Origin: an uncultured SAR86 cluster bacterium
Lineage (GTDB): Bacteria; Pseudomonadota; Gammaproteobacteria; Magnimaribacterales; D2472
DNA length: 45,134 bases
Direction: 5' to 3'
Assembly (NCBI GenBank): GCA_902511425.1
Contig: CABXFE010000005.1
Coordinates: 1-45,134 of the forward strand
Each line of letters starts with the position of its first letter. Position 1 is the first letter of the stretch. The notes under the pieces were generated by a model. The model saw nothing but the letters and a program-made list of their open reading frames with translations, was not told where the DNA came from and ran no database searches. Positions 16,309 through 25,042 of the stretch are shown here, one piece after another. The translations under genes and the position numbers were made by a program.

Positions 16309-17407
16309 AACATGACCTATCAAGATCATACTTGCTGCAAATCTCCTCATTGTTTTCTCCAGCTTTAACTGAAGAATGTCTGATCTGTGGAGTTGTATCA
16401 GAGAATCTAGGCGCAGGAGCTGGTTGAATCACTCCGTCAACATCAATGAATGAATTTCTAGCTTTCATATGATGATGCTTTGGTGCCTCGGATAAACTCA
16501 ATACTGGTGCAACACATGCATCAGATCCATCAAAAATATTTGCCCATTCGTCACGAGATTTTTTCTTAATCTTTTCTGCGATAATCACTTTTAATTCAGG
16601 CCATAATTCTTTGTTATGCTGATCTTGAAATTTTGGATCTATGATTTCTAGCTTCTCTAAAAGTACTGAATAAAATTGTGGTTCAATTGAACCAACTGCA
16701 AGAAACTTTTTATCAGCACATTCATAGGTGTCATAAAAATGCGCAGCTCCATCTAGTAAATTAGACTCTCTTTCCTCTGACCAAAAACCAGAAGCTTTGA
16801 ATGCATAAAACATTGACATTAAAACTGAAGCCCCATCTACCATTGCAGCATCAACAACTTGACCTTTTCCACCTTGTTTAATATTCAGTAAAGCAGAAAC
16901 TATTCCTAAAGCCAGAAACATTCCACCTCCACCAAAATCTCCAACTAAATTTAACGGAGGCGGCGGTGTCTGATCCTTTCTTCCCATGGACTCGAGAGCG
17001 CCAGTTAATGCAATATAATTTATGTCGTGTCCGGCAGTTTTAGCTAGCGGGCCATCCTGTCCCCAACCGGTCATCCTTCCATAAACTAGATTGGGATTCT
17101 CATTAAAGCATTCATCAGGGCCCAGTCCCAAGCGCTCCATAACACCGGGCCTAAAGCCTTCAATCAAACCGTCTACGTTTTTAAGAAGCTTTTTAATTTC
17201 TTTAACAGTTTTTGGATTTTTTAAGTCTGCAGTTAATGATGATTTAGATCTATGTTGAAAATCAAGTGTATTGCCATGACCATGCTGAGAAGACCTATCA
17301 ATTCGAATAACTTCAGCACCCAAATCAGCCAAAATCATTCCGCAAAATGGACCAGGACCTATACCAGCAAATTCAACAAGAGTAATTCCGTTTAAAGGTC
17401 CTGCCAT
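16301..17407 (-). CDS. CaiB/BaiF CoA-transferase family, alpha-methylacyl-CoA racemase-like
   Basis: A 368-residue protein with GITLVEFAGIGPGPFCGMILADLGAEVIRIDR at the N-terminus in family form. The active-site residues of mycobacterial MCR/AMACR appear conserved: His127 in AGHDINY and Asp157 in LVGDFGGGGM, plus the YDTYECADKKFLAVGSIEPQF segment carrying the catalytic Glu. It should epimerise 2-methylacyl-CoA esters, used for branched fatty acids and sterol side chains. It lies 3 bases after an RND/MMPL exporter on the same strand. Confidence 0.88.
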   Translation of the reverse strand: MAGPLNGITLVEFAGIGPGPFCGMILADLGAEVIRIDRSSQHGHGNTLDFQHRSKSSLTADLKNPKTVKEIKKLLKNVDGLIEGFRPGVMERLGLGPDECFNENPNLVYGRMTGWGQDGPLAKTAGHDINYIALTGALESMGRKDQTPPPPLNLVGDFGGGGMFLALGIVSALLNIKQGGKGQVVDAAMVDGASVLMSMFYAFKASGFWSEERESNLLDGAAHFYDTYECADKKFLAVGSIEPQFYSVLLEKLEIIDPKFQDQHNKELWPELKVIIAEKIKKKSRDEWANIFDGSDACVAPVLSLSEAPKHHHMKARNSFIDVDGVIQPAPAPRFSDTTPQIRHSSVKAGENNEEICSKYDLDRSCFS

Positions 17408-17410
17408 GTG

Positions 17411-19867
17411 TTACTCCTGAGTTGAAAAAGCATTAGAAAATTTTAAAAGAAATGGTAACAAAGTTAACGATGCGAAAAAAGAAATCATCAATGCAAAAGC
17501 GGTGAATAAGCCAAAGAGAACAGTTGGAGTAAAGCTTGATAAAGCAAAAATTGAAAATCCTGCAGCTATGGTTGTTGCTGTATAAAAAATAGCTCTTCCA
17601 ACTGAATCATGAGAGTTTAAGACTCTCTGATCATTGGTAATATTAATGTTTGCCGCCTCAGTCTTGTATCTATATAGATAGTGAATAGTATTATCTACCG
17701 CCATGCCAACACTAATTGCAGCTACAGTAATTGTCATAATATCCAAAGGAATGTTTAAAATGCCTAACAATCCAAGAACAGAGCCAGCTGTAATTAGATT
17801 AGGAGTAAGCGCTATTAAGGTTATCTTTATTGATTTAAAAATGATTAACAACATCAGGCCAATAGCCGCAAAAACTAACCCCAAAGATTTAATTTGTGAT
17901 GAGAACAAAGATTGAAGCATATTGTTATATAAAACAGCCAATCCAGTTACTTTAAATTGATCAGGCTCTAGATTAAATTTATCAACCAGATCGAAGTTAA
18001 TTTTTTCCAACAATTCATTCCTATTTAATGTTTGAGCAGATTCTAGGACTCTTGCAGAAATTCTTACTTTTGAGTCATCTTGATTAATGTATGAGTAGAG
18101 TAAAGTTTCTTTTATGTCTTCTGGAAGTACAGATCTTAGTAAAGCCAACTCAAGGTCATTTAGATCATTATCATCATTAATCATTCTTGCTAATTTAATA
18201 CCACTGGCCACACTTAAGACTTTTCCCATTTCTGGAATATCATCTAAATAATCATGTATATCTTCAAGCTTAGCTAGAGATGCTGCATTCCACCAATAAC
18301 CAGAAGCCTCACTGGACTCATCCTCGAACAAATCATCCTCAAACAATTCATCACCATCAAAATCAAATTCATCAAAAATTTCTTCACTGGGCTGCTCTAT
18401 CAAAATATCTAGTGTTGCAGTTCCGCCTAACTCCTGATCAAGTAACAGCATGCCCTGATATATTTCAGTTTCTGGAGAAAAATAATCTATAAATCTATTC
18501 TCAACCTCGAGTTTTGAAATTCCATACATCATAGAAATCGTAACAACAATAAAAAATATGCCGACCTGCTTACCTCTTCTAATAGCAAGAATTCCTAAGT
18601 TGTTGGGTATTTTATTAATAAAATCTTTTGAAGAGCTTTCTGATGACTTAATAGCTAATTTCATTGCACTTGGTAAAAAAGTAAATGTAAAAATAAACGC
18701 AAAAATCATCCCAACTGTCATCATCTTTCCGAATTCAATAACTGGCTTTATGTCACCAAGAATTAATGAAAGAAAAGCTATAGCAGTTGTTAATGTCGCT
18801 AATAAACATGGCATTAGCATTTGATTTAAGGTTATACATATACCATCATCAATTGAATCTATATTCCGTGAGACCTCAGTAAACCTCACTAATACATGCA
18901 CCGTGAGTGAGATAGTTAAAATTAATAAAAGTGCAATAAAATTAGATGAAATAACGCTTATCTTCCAATCCATCAAGCCAAGAACACTTGCTGTAAATGC
19001 AGTTGTTACAAAAGCATTGCTAAGTGGAAGAATAACAAACCAGATATTTTGAAAAAAAATAAAAAGCATTATGCAGAAGACTATCGCAACGCCTATACCA
19101 AAAATTGCTAAATCTGATTTAATAAAAGTCATCATATCGGTAGCTATCATAGATGCGCCGCCTAAAAATAAAGTTCCTTTATCACTATTTGATTTTAAAA
19201 GTTCTCTAATTTTAGCAATCAACTCTGCCCGTTGAATTGCTTCCTCATCATTAATTTTTGAAATCTTTTGGTTAACTTTTTGTAATTCCAACTTCTGAGC
19301 ATTTGAGATCTTGACCAGGTTGCGCAAGTCATATCTCTGCTGGATCAAATCTCTATATAAGGTGTTTTCGCTCAGTGTAATCTGCATGGCTGTTGTATTG
19401 CCTGAAGGGCTGATAATCAACTCTGAGTACACAGGATTATTTAAAATTTCTTCTTTCGCTGCATCAAAATCAATCCCAATGGTTTCAAGGGTTTTGAGAT
19501 TATTCATCAAATCACTAATTGGAACTTTTGGTTGAAAAAAGATTGGGGCATCCAAGATGGTTAAAACAGAATCAACAGTAGGAAGCTTTTCTATAGCAGC
19601 ATCTAGGTTTTTAATTGTTGCCAATGAATCAGCTGAAAACAAATCCGATTTTGGTGTAAAGGTAATTATCAAGAAATCCGAATTACCAAATATTTCACCT
19701 GTCTCTCTATAAATTTTAAAGGCTTCATCTCCCTCAATAACTAATGCATCAGATGATGCATCAAGTTTAAAATTCTGAAGACCAGTAGCGGCTGAAAAGA
19801 AAATTGCAATAATGAAAACCATTACAACGAGAGGTCTTCTTATAATAAATTTAAAAATATTTTGCAT
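17411..19867 (-). CDS. RND superfamily (MMPL-type) exporter
   Basis: An 818-residue inner-membrane transporter made of two related halves. Each half has one helix (about 12-30 and 430-448), a large periplasmic domain, and a group of five helices (about 245-405 and 660-810). Signature pieces are GMAVDNTIHYLYRYK and LATLTTAIAFLSLILG. The second periplasmic domain contains an acidic segment at about 492-520 (FDEFDFDGDELFEDDLFED), which is unusual and could bind cations. The family exports lipids or other hydrophobic compounds. No membrane-fusion partner is adjacent, and the linked racemase hints at lipid substrates. Confidence 0.85.
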   Translation of the reverse strand: MQNIFKFIIRRPLVVMVFIIAIFFSAATGLQNFKLDASSDALVIEGDEAFKIYRETGEIFGNSDFLIITFTPKSDLFSADSLATIKNLDAAIEKLPTVDSVLTILDAPIFFQPKVPISDLMNNLKTLETIGIDFDAAKEEILNNPVYSELIISPSGNTTAMQITLSENTLYRDLIQQRYDLRNLVKISNAQKLELQKVNQKISKINDEEAIQRAELIAKIRELLKSNSDKGTLFLGGASMIATDMMTFIKSDLAIFGIGVAIVFCIMLFIFFQNIWFVILPLSNAFVTTAFTASVLGLMDWKISVISSNFIALLLILTISLTVHVLVRFTEVSRNIDSIDDGICITLNQMLMPCLLATLTTAIAFLSLILGDIKPVIEFGKMMTVGMIFAFIFTFTFLPSAMKLAIKSSESSSKDFINKIPNNLGILAIRRGKQVGIFFIVVTISMMYGISKLEVENRFIDYFSPETEIYQGMLLLDQELGGTATLDILIEQPSEEIFDEFDFDGDELFEDDLFEDESSEASGYWWNAASLAKLEDIHDYLDDIPEMGKVLSVASGIKLARMINDDNDLNDLELALLRSVLPEDIKETLLYSYINQDDSKVRISARVLESAQTLNRNELLEKINFDLVDKFNLEPDQFKVTGLAVLYNNMLQSLFSSQIKSLGLVFAAIGLMLLIIFKSIKITLIALTPNLITAGSVLGLLGILNIPLDIMTITVAAISVGMAVDNTIHYLYRYKTEAANINITNDQRVLNSHDSVGRAIFYTATTIAAGFSIFALSSFTPTVLFGLFTAFALMISFFASLTLLPFLLKFSNAFSTQE

Positions 19868-19874
19868 ACTATGA

Positions 19875-20174
19875 TTATTTTTTAGAGCAATCAGGTGATT
19901 CTAATATAACTGGATTTTTTTCATATTCATCCAATGTAAATGCCTGAATAGATAGAGCATGAATCTTATTCATTACATCGCTTAATGCAGAGTATATATC
20001 TTGATGACGTTGAACTTTTGGCATGTTATTAAAATTGTTTGAAACAATAACAAGCTTGAAATGAGACTCAGAATTGGAAGGAACATTATGTTTGAAGCTT
20101 TCATTTTCTAAGAATAAATGTTCTGTGATAAATGATTCATTCAAGCGCTGCAAAATAGTTTCATAAATTATCAT
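19875..20174 (-). CDS. bolA: BolA-family protein
   Basis: A 99-residue protein of the BolA class II KH-like fold: HFKLVIVSNNFNNMPKVQRHQDIYSALSDVM (about 42-72), followed by IHALSIQAFTLDEYEKNP. The conserved histidine of the RHQDIY segment is the usual Fe-S/Grx ligand. BolA proteins work with monothiol glutaredoxins in Fe-S trafficking and affect cell shape under stress. It is closely spaced after ogt (1 base), so the two probably share a message. Confidence 0.9.
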   Translation of the reverse strand: MIIYETILQRLNESFITEHLFLENESFKHNVPSNSESHFKLVIVSNNFNNMPKVQRHQDIYSALSDVMNKIHALSIQAFTLDEYEKNPVILESPDCSKK

Positions 20175-20175
20175 T

Positions 20176-20616
20176 TTAAACTGCTTCCATTCTTAGTAAG
20201 TATTTTTTGCAATGGGTTCCTAATGCAAATTGTCCTATGGTTTTATCCTGCTTGATAACTCTATGGCAAGGAACAAAAAGTGGAATCGGATTTAATTTAC
20301 ATGCTGTCCCTACAGCTCTTACTGCATTAGGAGATCCAATTTTTTTTGCAATAGTTGAATACGAAGCTGTCTCTCCCCTTGGTATAGAGCATAGAGCATT
20401 CCAAACTAGTAATTGAAAATCTGTACCTTGTAAATCAATTGGTGGCAAAGATTTCAAACCCCTCTTAGAAAAAAAGCTATCAACAGACTTTTGTAATTCT
20501 GGATCACATGGATAGTTCGATGGGGTATCACCGGTAAAGGCTAATGACTTAAGTCCATATTTGCTAAAAGTAGCATCAAAAAATCCAATTGGCGAAGAAA
20601 CGCTTTTGACTAACAT
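20176..20616 (-). CDS. ogt: Methylated-DNA--protein-cysteine S-methyltransferase
   Basis: A 146-residue Ogt/Ada-C type DNA repair protein. The acceptor motif PCHRVI places Cys117, with SPNAVRAVGTACKLNP just before it (arginine finger region) and RGETASYSTIAKKIG as the DNA-binding helix. It directly removes O6-alkylguanine damage. The C-terminal tail GQFALGTHCKKYLLRMEA is shortened compared with E. coli Ogt. It starts 35 bases after the tRNA-Gly 3' end on the same strand. Confidence 0.93.
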   Translation of the reverse strand: MLVKSVSSPIGFFDATFSKYGLKSLAFTGDTPSNYPCDPELQKSVDSFFSKRGLKSLPPIDLQGTDFQLLVWNALCSIPRGETASYSTIAKKIGSPNAVRAVGTACKLNPIPLFVPCHRVIKQDKTIGQFALGTHCKKYLLRMEAV

Positions 20617-20651
20617 GCAAGTATTTTAGCATTAATTAACTTTTAGAAAAT

Positions 20652-20726
20652 TGGTGCGGCATCCGAGATTCGAACTCGGACCATCTGCTTGGAAGGCAGA
20701 TATACTAGCCATTATACTAATGCCGC
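20652..20726 (-). tRNA. tRNA-Gly(TCC)
   Basis: Minus strand: acceptor GCGGCAT/ATGCCGC, D-arm with AGTATAATGGCTAGTAT, anticodon stem-loop TCTGC-CTTCCAA-GCAGA giving anticodon TCC, T-arm CCGAG-TTCGAAT-CTCGG, discriminator A and an encoded CCA (20654-20652). Confidence 0.97.
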
Positions 20727-20744
20727 GCTTTTTTAGGAAAACGT

Positions 20745-20773
20745 ATATTACACTATCTTTGTATTAATCTTAA
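20745..20773 (-). promoter_or_regulatory. Probable promoter of tRNA-Gly
   Basis: Minus strand TTAAGA (20773-20768), a 17-base spacer, then TAATAT (20750-20745). The predicted start is about 12 bases before the tRNA. Confidence 0.45.
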
Positions 20774-20778
20774 GAGAA

Positions 20779-20811
20779 TTAAATGCTCTTTTAAATTTTA
20801 TGAGCATTTAA
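20779..20811. repeat. Perfect 10-bp inverted repeat, 13-base loop
   Basis: TTAAATGCTC (20779-20788) and GAGCATTTAA (20802-20811) are exact reverse complements around an AT-only 13-base loop. It lies between the divergent tRNA-Gly promoter and the DUF6356 gene. It could be an operator or a hairpin in the 5' leader of the DUF6356 message. There is no adjoining T run long enough to call a terminator. Confidence 0.5.
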
Positions 20812-20834
20812 GTAGAATTGGTTTAAAATCAATT

Positions 20835-21029
20835 ATGATATTTGATTTTCATCATCTAAAAAAAGTAAATGTTAATTACTTTTCGCATGCACTTAGAGTA
20901 ATGAAAGTATCAATTATTCTTCTTTCTCTTGGGATTGCAGGCATTGTTCATGGCCTCTTCCCTTTTATCTTTGTTGAGACCGTGAGCAAAGGGATTAAAA
21001 AAATTGCTGATGAGATGTCGAGCTTTTAG
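20835..21029 (+). CDS. Small DUF6356-like membrane protein
   Basis: A 64-residue protein: an N-terminal YFSHALRVMKVS segment, one long hydrophobic helix (IILLSLGIAGIVHGLFPFIFV) and a short charged tail. The pattern of an 'FxxHA..A' segment, then HGLFPFIFVETVS, matches the small DUF6356 proteins common in marine proteobacteria, whose role is unknown. No strong SD is visible at the ATG. The stop is one base from the convergent lipoprotein stop. Confidence 0.65.
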   Translation: MIFDFHHLKKVNVNYFSHALRVMKVSIILLSLGIAGIVHGLFPFIFVETVSKGIKKIADEMSSF

Positions 21030-21030
21030 A

Positions 21031-21786
21031 TCACAAAACTTTGTATTGTCGATAGACTTTTGATGACTGGCAAGTTGATTGCTCGATAAGCAACCCTTGA
21101 ATCTCTTTGCTAATATCTAAAGTTTGCCACAAGTTAACAAAATCTTTTCGGGATTCGAAAGATATAAATATATTTGTCCATTGAAAACTATTGTCTGGTC
21201 CTTCATCCTCAGAATAAATTATATCGATAGGTAAATTATTTTTTACTAATGCATCTGAAAATTGCTCAAGAACTAATTTAATTGTTGCATAATTAAATCC
21301 ATCTTTATAATTGCATTGTAATACCTCTGAGACTGCTGGAAATTTATTAATTTTATTGCTTTCAAGTCTTAGAGAATTTCTTACAATTTTTGTACTGTTA
21401 CAAGTTGCAATATCGTCAAAGCTCAATGCTGCAAGGGTTAGGTTAAAACTATCAACGGCATCTATCTCATCATGTTGCAATAAAAGATTGAAAGATTGAG
21501 TGTCAGTTTTATCGTCTGTAATTGGAAATAAGAAATATAATTCTTCGTTGCCTCGACTCATTTTTGCATAGCTATCAACAAATTGTGGAATAAATCTCTC
21601 AACAGAATTAAGGGTTTGACCTGAAACTAACTTGCAACTGAATGATGATTCTTTAAAAGAGTATTTTGGTTTAATAAAGTTGTCTAATTCTAAGTTAGAA
21701 TTATTTGAATTCTCAGCGCATGCCGAAAGAATAACAATACAAATCAATTTAATATAGGATTTCAATTTAGATTTAAAATACTCCAA
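21031..21786 (-). CDS. Predicted lipoprotein of unknown function
   Basis: A 251-residue protein with a lipoprotein signal: basic N-terminus, hydrophobic stretch IKLICIVILSAC with the lipobox LSAC (Cys at about 22) and an Asn/Ser-rich linker. The remainder has conserved-looking cysteines and two repeat-like halves, each with a long strand-helix pattern (PQFVDSYAKMSRGNEELYFLFPI and LVLEQFSDALVKNNLPIDIIY). I do not recognise the family. It is divergent from the PhoD-like gene by only 18 bases, so their promoters must overlap. Confidence 0.65.
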   Translation of the reverse strand: MEYFKSKLKSYIKLICIVILSACAENSNNSNLELDNFIKPKYSFKESSFSCKLVSGQTLNSVERFIPQFVDSYAKMSRGNEELYFLFPITDDKTDTQSFNLLLQHDEIDAVDSFNLTLAALSFDDIATCNSTKIVRNSLRLESNKINKFPAVSEVLQCNYKDGFNYATIKLVLEQFSDALVKNNLPIDIIYSEDEGPDNSFQWTNIFISFESRKDFVNLWQTLDISKEIQGLLIEQSTCQSSKVYRQYKVL

Positions 21787-21804
21787 TAATGAGATAATAA
21801 TATT

Positions 21805-22794
21805 ATGAAAAATTATATACGCATAAGGATAATCTTTTTTGCAATTTTGATGATTGCGCCAATAAATGTTTATGCATATAAATATGGGCTTGGTTCATGC
21901 CTAGATCAAGACCGAGAACAAAGCATTTGGTCGTCAATCAAGAATGAGGATTTAGATGGCTTTATATTTCTTGGAGATAACGTGTATGGTGATATGCCAA
22001 ATGGCAAATTATCTAAGATGCAAATAGCTTATCAAACTCAAAAAAAAAGATTACCTAAATGGCTTTTAGATAAAGAAATAATAGCCATATGGGATGATCA
22101 TGATTTTGGACTAAATGATGGGGGTGGAGATTACCCCCTTAAAAAAGAAGCTGAGAAAATGTTTCTTAACTTTTGGAATATTCCAAATTCAGATCCCAGA
22201 AGAAATAGAGAGGGTATATATTTCAGACAGACCCAAGATGTGGAGGGGACCAAGATTGAGATAATTGGTCTAGATACAAGATATTTCAGATCTAAACTAA
22301 TCAAATCAAAAAATGTTTATACAAAGAACAATAATCCTAAAGCCACTATTCTGGGGCAAGATCAATGGTTATGGTTAGAATCTTCTCTATCAAGCTCTAA
22401 TGCAGATGCAATTATCATTCTCTCTTCTATTCAAATTTTAGCTACCAATCATCCATATGAAAAATGGGATAATTTTCCCCTAGAGCGAAAACGGTTGCTG
22501 GACTTGATCACTGATAAAGCTAAAAATAAAACTGTTATTTTAGTATCCGGTGATAGGCATAAATCGGGCATATATCAAAATAAAAATTTTGTTGAAATCA
22601 CAGCTTCATCTCTAAACAGACAAGCATCTCCAGGTGAGGAAACTGACCCTTTGCTAATTGGGAAAACCTTTAGAATGAAAAACTATGGAATCCTTGATAT
22701 TGAGCCTAGTGAAAATAAAATTACTTTATCAATTCATGATAAAAATGGAATGATGGTAAATTCAAAAATAATTAACATCCATCAAGAAAGATAG
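21805..22794 (+). CDS. PhoD-like alkaline phosphatase / metallophosphatase, exported
   Basis: A 329-residue protein with signal peptide (IRIIFFAILMIAPINVYA, about 6-24). Metallophosphatase motifs of the PhoD type are GSCLDQDREQSIW (30s), FLGDNVYGDMP, AIWDDHDFGLNDGGGDYP, and LVSGDRHKSGIY near 250. These supply the metal-ligand Asp, Asn and His residues. It probably hydrolyses phosphate esters or diesters in the periplasm. It heads a plus-strand run of four genes with short gaps. Confidence 0.85.
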   Translation: MKNYIRIRIIFFAILMIAPINVYAYKYGLGSCLDQDREQSIWSSIKNEDLDGFIFLGDNVYGDMPNGKLSKMQIAYQTQKKRLPKWLLDKEIIAIWDDHDFGLNDGGGDYPLKKEAEKMFLNFWNIPNSDPRRNREGIYFRQTQDVEGTKIEIIGLDTRYFRSKLIKSKNVYTKNNNPKATILGQDQWLWLESSLSSSNADAIIILSSIQILATNHPYEKWDNFPLERKRLLDLITDKAKNKTVILVSGDRHKSGIYQNKNFVEITASSLNRQASPGEETDPLLIGKTFRMKNYGILDIEPSENKITLSIHDKNGMMVNSKIINIHQER

Positions 22795-22826
22795 TATTGT
22801 TTAGAATTAATAATTATAAAAAATAT

Positions 22827-24104
22827 ATGAAAAAAGTTTCTTTATTATTTGCTCTGTCAATTTCAGCACTAATAAATGCTGATACCCTGCTGCATGTTGG
22901 AAATTTATTGGATACAAGTAATGGAGAGATCAGCAAAGCTGTAACAATAAGAATTAAAGATAATAAAATACTTGAAGTTACAAAGGGTTACGCGACCCCA
23001 AAAAAAAATGATGAGATTATTAACTTAAAGCAATCATATGTTTTGCCTGGATTTATGGATATGCATGTTCATCTGGCACAGGAATATGTTCCAAAAGCAG
23101 AAAGGCGCTCAAAGATAGAGCCTGAGTACAGAGCGCTATTTGCTGCAAATGCTGCGTCAAAAACACTTATGGCTGGATTCACATCTGTAAGAAATCTGGG
23201 TGATGGGGGAATGGAAACTATTTCGCTTAGAGATGCAATTAAAGAGGGTTTGGTGATAGGCCCTAGAATTTTTACATCAGGTAAAACCATAGCAACGACT
23301 GGAGGTCATGGTGATCCAACCAATGGCATGCCAAAAGATAACTATTCTCCGCCATCTCCTGAAGAAGGAGTTGTTGATAGTCCAGAGGATGCCAAAAAAG
23401 CAGTCAGGCAAAGGTACAAAGATGGAGCAGATGGAATAAAAATTACTGCTACTGGAGGTGTTTTAAGTGTTGCCAAGTCTGGTGAAAATCCACAGTTCAC
23501 AGATGAAGAATTAAATTCAATTGTTGCAACTGCCAATGATTATGGACTATGGACAGCAGCACATGCTCATGGGAAAGAAGGCATGAAAAGAGCTGTGATA
23601 GCTGGTATTAATTCAATAGAGCATGGTACTTACATGGATCAAGAAGTTATGGATTTGATGAAATCAAAAGGAACTTATTATGTTCCCACCATCATGGCAG
23701 GCGATTGGGTTGCGGAAAAAGCAAAAATCCCTAATTTTTTTCCAGCGCTTGTAAAACCTAAGGCTGAAAAAATTGGCCCCCAAATTCAGTCAACCTTTAC
23801 TAAAGCATATAAAGCGGGTGTAAAAATAGCCTTTGGTACTGACTCAGGTGTTTCTGCTCATGGAGACAATTGGCAAGAATTTATTCTTATGACAAATGCT
23901 GGCATGACTAATCTAGATGCATTAAAAAGCGCAACAATTGAAACAGCAAAACTTCTTAGAATTGAAGACAAATTAGGGCAAATAAAACCTGGTATGTTAG
24001 CTGATATAATAGCTGTTCAACAAAACCCTGTTGAAAATATATCAACCGTTGAAAATGTAATCTTTGTTATGAAGGACGGAGTAATCTACAAAGACAATAC
24101 ATAA
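22827..24104 (+). CDS. Metal-dependent amidohydrolase, exported
   Basis: A 425-residue amidohydrolase-superfamily protein. I chose ATG 22827 over the frame's TTG at 22797 because it gives a clean signal peptide (MKKVSLLFALSISALINA). Motifs are MDMHVHLAQE (metal ligand HxH), DGIKITATGGV carrying the lysine that is often carboxylated, AAHAHGKEGMKRA, NSIEHGTYMD, and FGTDSGVSAHG with the catalytic Asp. This resembles imidazolonepropionase-like or Xaa-Pro/peptide-amidase amidohydrolases. The substrate is not assigned. Confidence 0.88.
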   Translation: MKKVSLLFALSISALINADTLLHVGNLLDTSNGEISKAVTIRIKDNKILEVTKGYATPKKNDEIINLKQSYVLPGFMDMHVHLAQEYVPKAERRSKIEPEYRALFAANAASKTLMAGFTSVRNLGDGGMETISLRDAIKEGLVIGPRIFTSGKTIATTGGHGDPTNGMPKDNYSPPSPEEGVVDSPEDAKKAVRQRYKDGADGIKITATGGVLSVAKSGENPQFTDEELNSIVATANDYGLWTAAHAHGKEGMKRAVIAGINSIEHGTYMDQEVMDLMKSKGTYYVPTIMAGDWVAEKAKIPNFFPALVKPKAEKIGPQIQSTFTKAYKAGVKIAFGTDSGVSAHGDNWQEFILMTNAGMTNLDALKSATIETAKLLRIEDKLGQIKPGMLADIIAVQQNPVENISTVENVIFVMKDGVIYKDNT

Positions 24105-24109
24105 AAAAT

Positions 24110-25042
24110 ATGAAGAAACCTAAGATTATCATCTTGGGAGCTGGCATGAGCGGAATATCTTGTGCATTAAGCCTTTGTGATAGTTTTGATGTTCACGTTT
24201 ATGAAAAATCACGTGGTGTGGGCGGAAGATTATGTGCTAAAACACTGGATAATGGGTTATTTCATTTTGGAGCTCAATTCTGCAAAGCTCAGTCATCCAG
24301 CTTACAAAATTTTCTTGTAGAAAATGATGCTATAAATTTTATAGGATCTTCCTTTGATTGTGAGTCAAATGACTGTGTTGATACTAAAAATTACTTTGTT
24401 GGAAAAAGGGGTATGCATGCCCTTCTAAAAAATTATGATCAAATTTTAAATATAAAATTTAATCATCGCGCAGTAAAAATTGATGAGAAAAACAAACTAG
24501 TTCATTTTGAGTCGGGTAAATCTGAACCCTACGATATTATTATTTCTAGTATGCCTTTACCACAGGCACAAAACATCTATGAATCAAAAATAGAGCATGA
24601 TTCAAAGTTTAGTCCGTGTATTGCGGTAGGAATGACATTAAATGGCACAATTGAGAACCAGCATAATGCTTATAAAAATATCAACAAAGAAGTTGCTTAC
24701 CTTGGATCAAGTCATTTCTATAATGATGAAAATAAAGTAACTTGGGTATTGCAGTTTTCACCAAATTTCAGTTTAAAAATGCTAGATAAGCCAGATAAGT
24801 TACTTCAAACTAAGGCTAGTAATGCTGTTAAAGATATAATTCATGGGGACTATAATATTGCGCATGCAGGAATATTTAGATGGAAATATGCTCTGTGTAG
24901 CAGATCAAATATTAAGAATGAATTTACACATGTATCAAAAGATGCATATGCTATAGGTGATTGGAATATTTCTCCTCGAATTGAATCTGCATACAATTCA
25001 GGAAAAGCTTTGGGGAAATTTCTAACTGAGACAAAAGTATGA
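24110..25042 (+). CDS. Renalase-like FAD/NAD(P)-dependent oxidoreductase
   Basis: A 310-residue flavoprotein with N-terminal dinucleotide motif ILGAGMSGISCA (GxGxxG at 10-15), YEKSRGVGGRLCAKTL (second FAD contact), and the renalase-like FHFGAQFCKA segment. The C-terminal AYAIGDWNISPRIESAYNSGKALGKFL is the usual FAD-binding end. It overlaps the photolyase-related gene by ATGA, so the two are coupled. Such flavoprotein/photolyase pairs are common in light-exposed marine bacteria; the substrate is unknown. Confidence 0.8.
   Translation: MKKPKIIILGAGMSGISCALSLCDSFDVHVYEKSRGVGGRLCAKTLDNGLFHFGAQFCKAQSSSLQNFLVENDAINFIGSSFDCESNDCVDTKNYFVGKRGMHALLKNYDQILNIKFNHRAVKIDEKNKLVHFESGKSEPYDIIISSMPLPQAQNIYESKIEHDSKFSPCIAVGMTLNGTIENQHNAYKNINKEVAYLGSSHFYNDENKVTWVLQFSPNFSLKMLDKPDKLLQTKASNAVKDIIHGDYNIAHAGIFRWKYALCSRSNIKNEFTHVSKDAYAIGDWNISPRIESAYNSGKALGKFLTETKV

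Noticed and set aside
18280-18492. His/Asn-rich plus-strand ORF
   Set aside because: It is the antisense of the acidic segment of the RND exporter; its odd composition follows from that.
22797-22826. TTG start for the amidohydrolase
   Set aside because: The ATG at 22827 begins a clean signal peptide, and the extra ten residues would spoil it.
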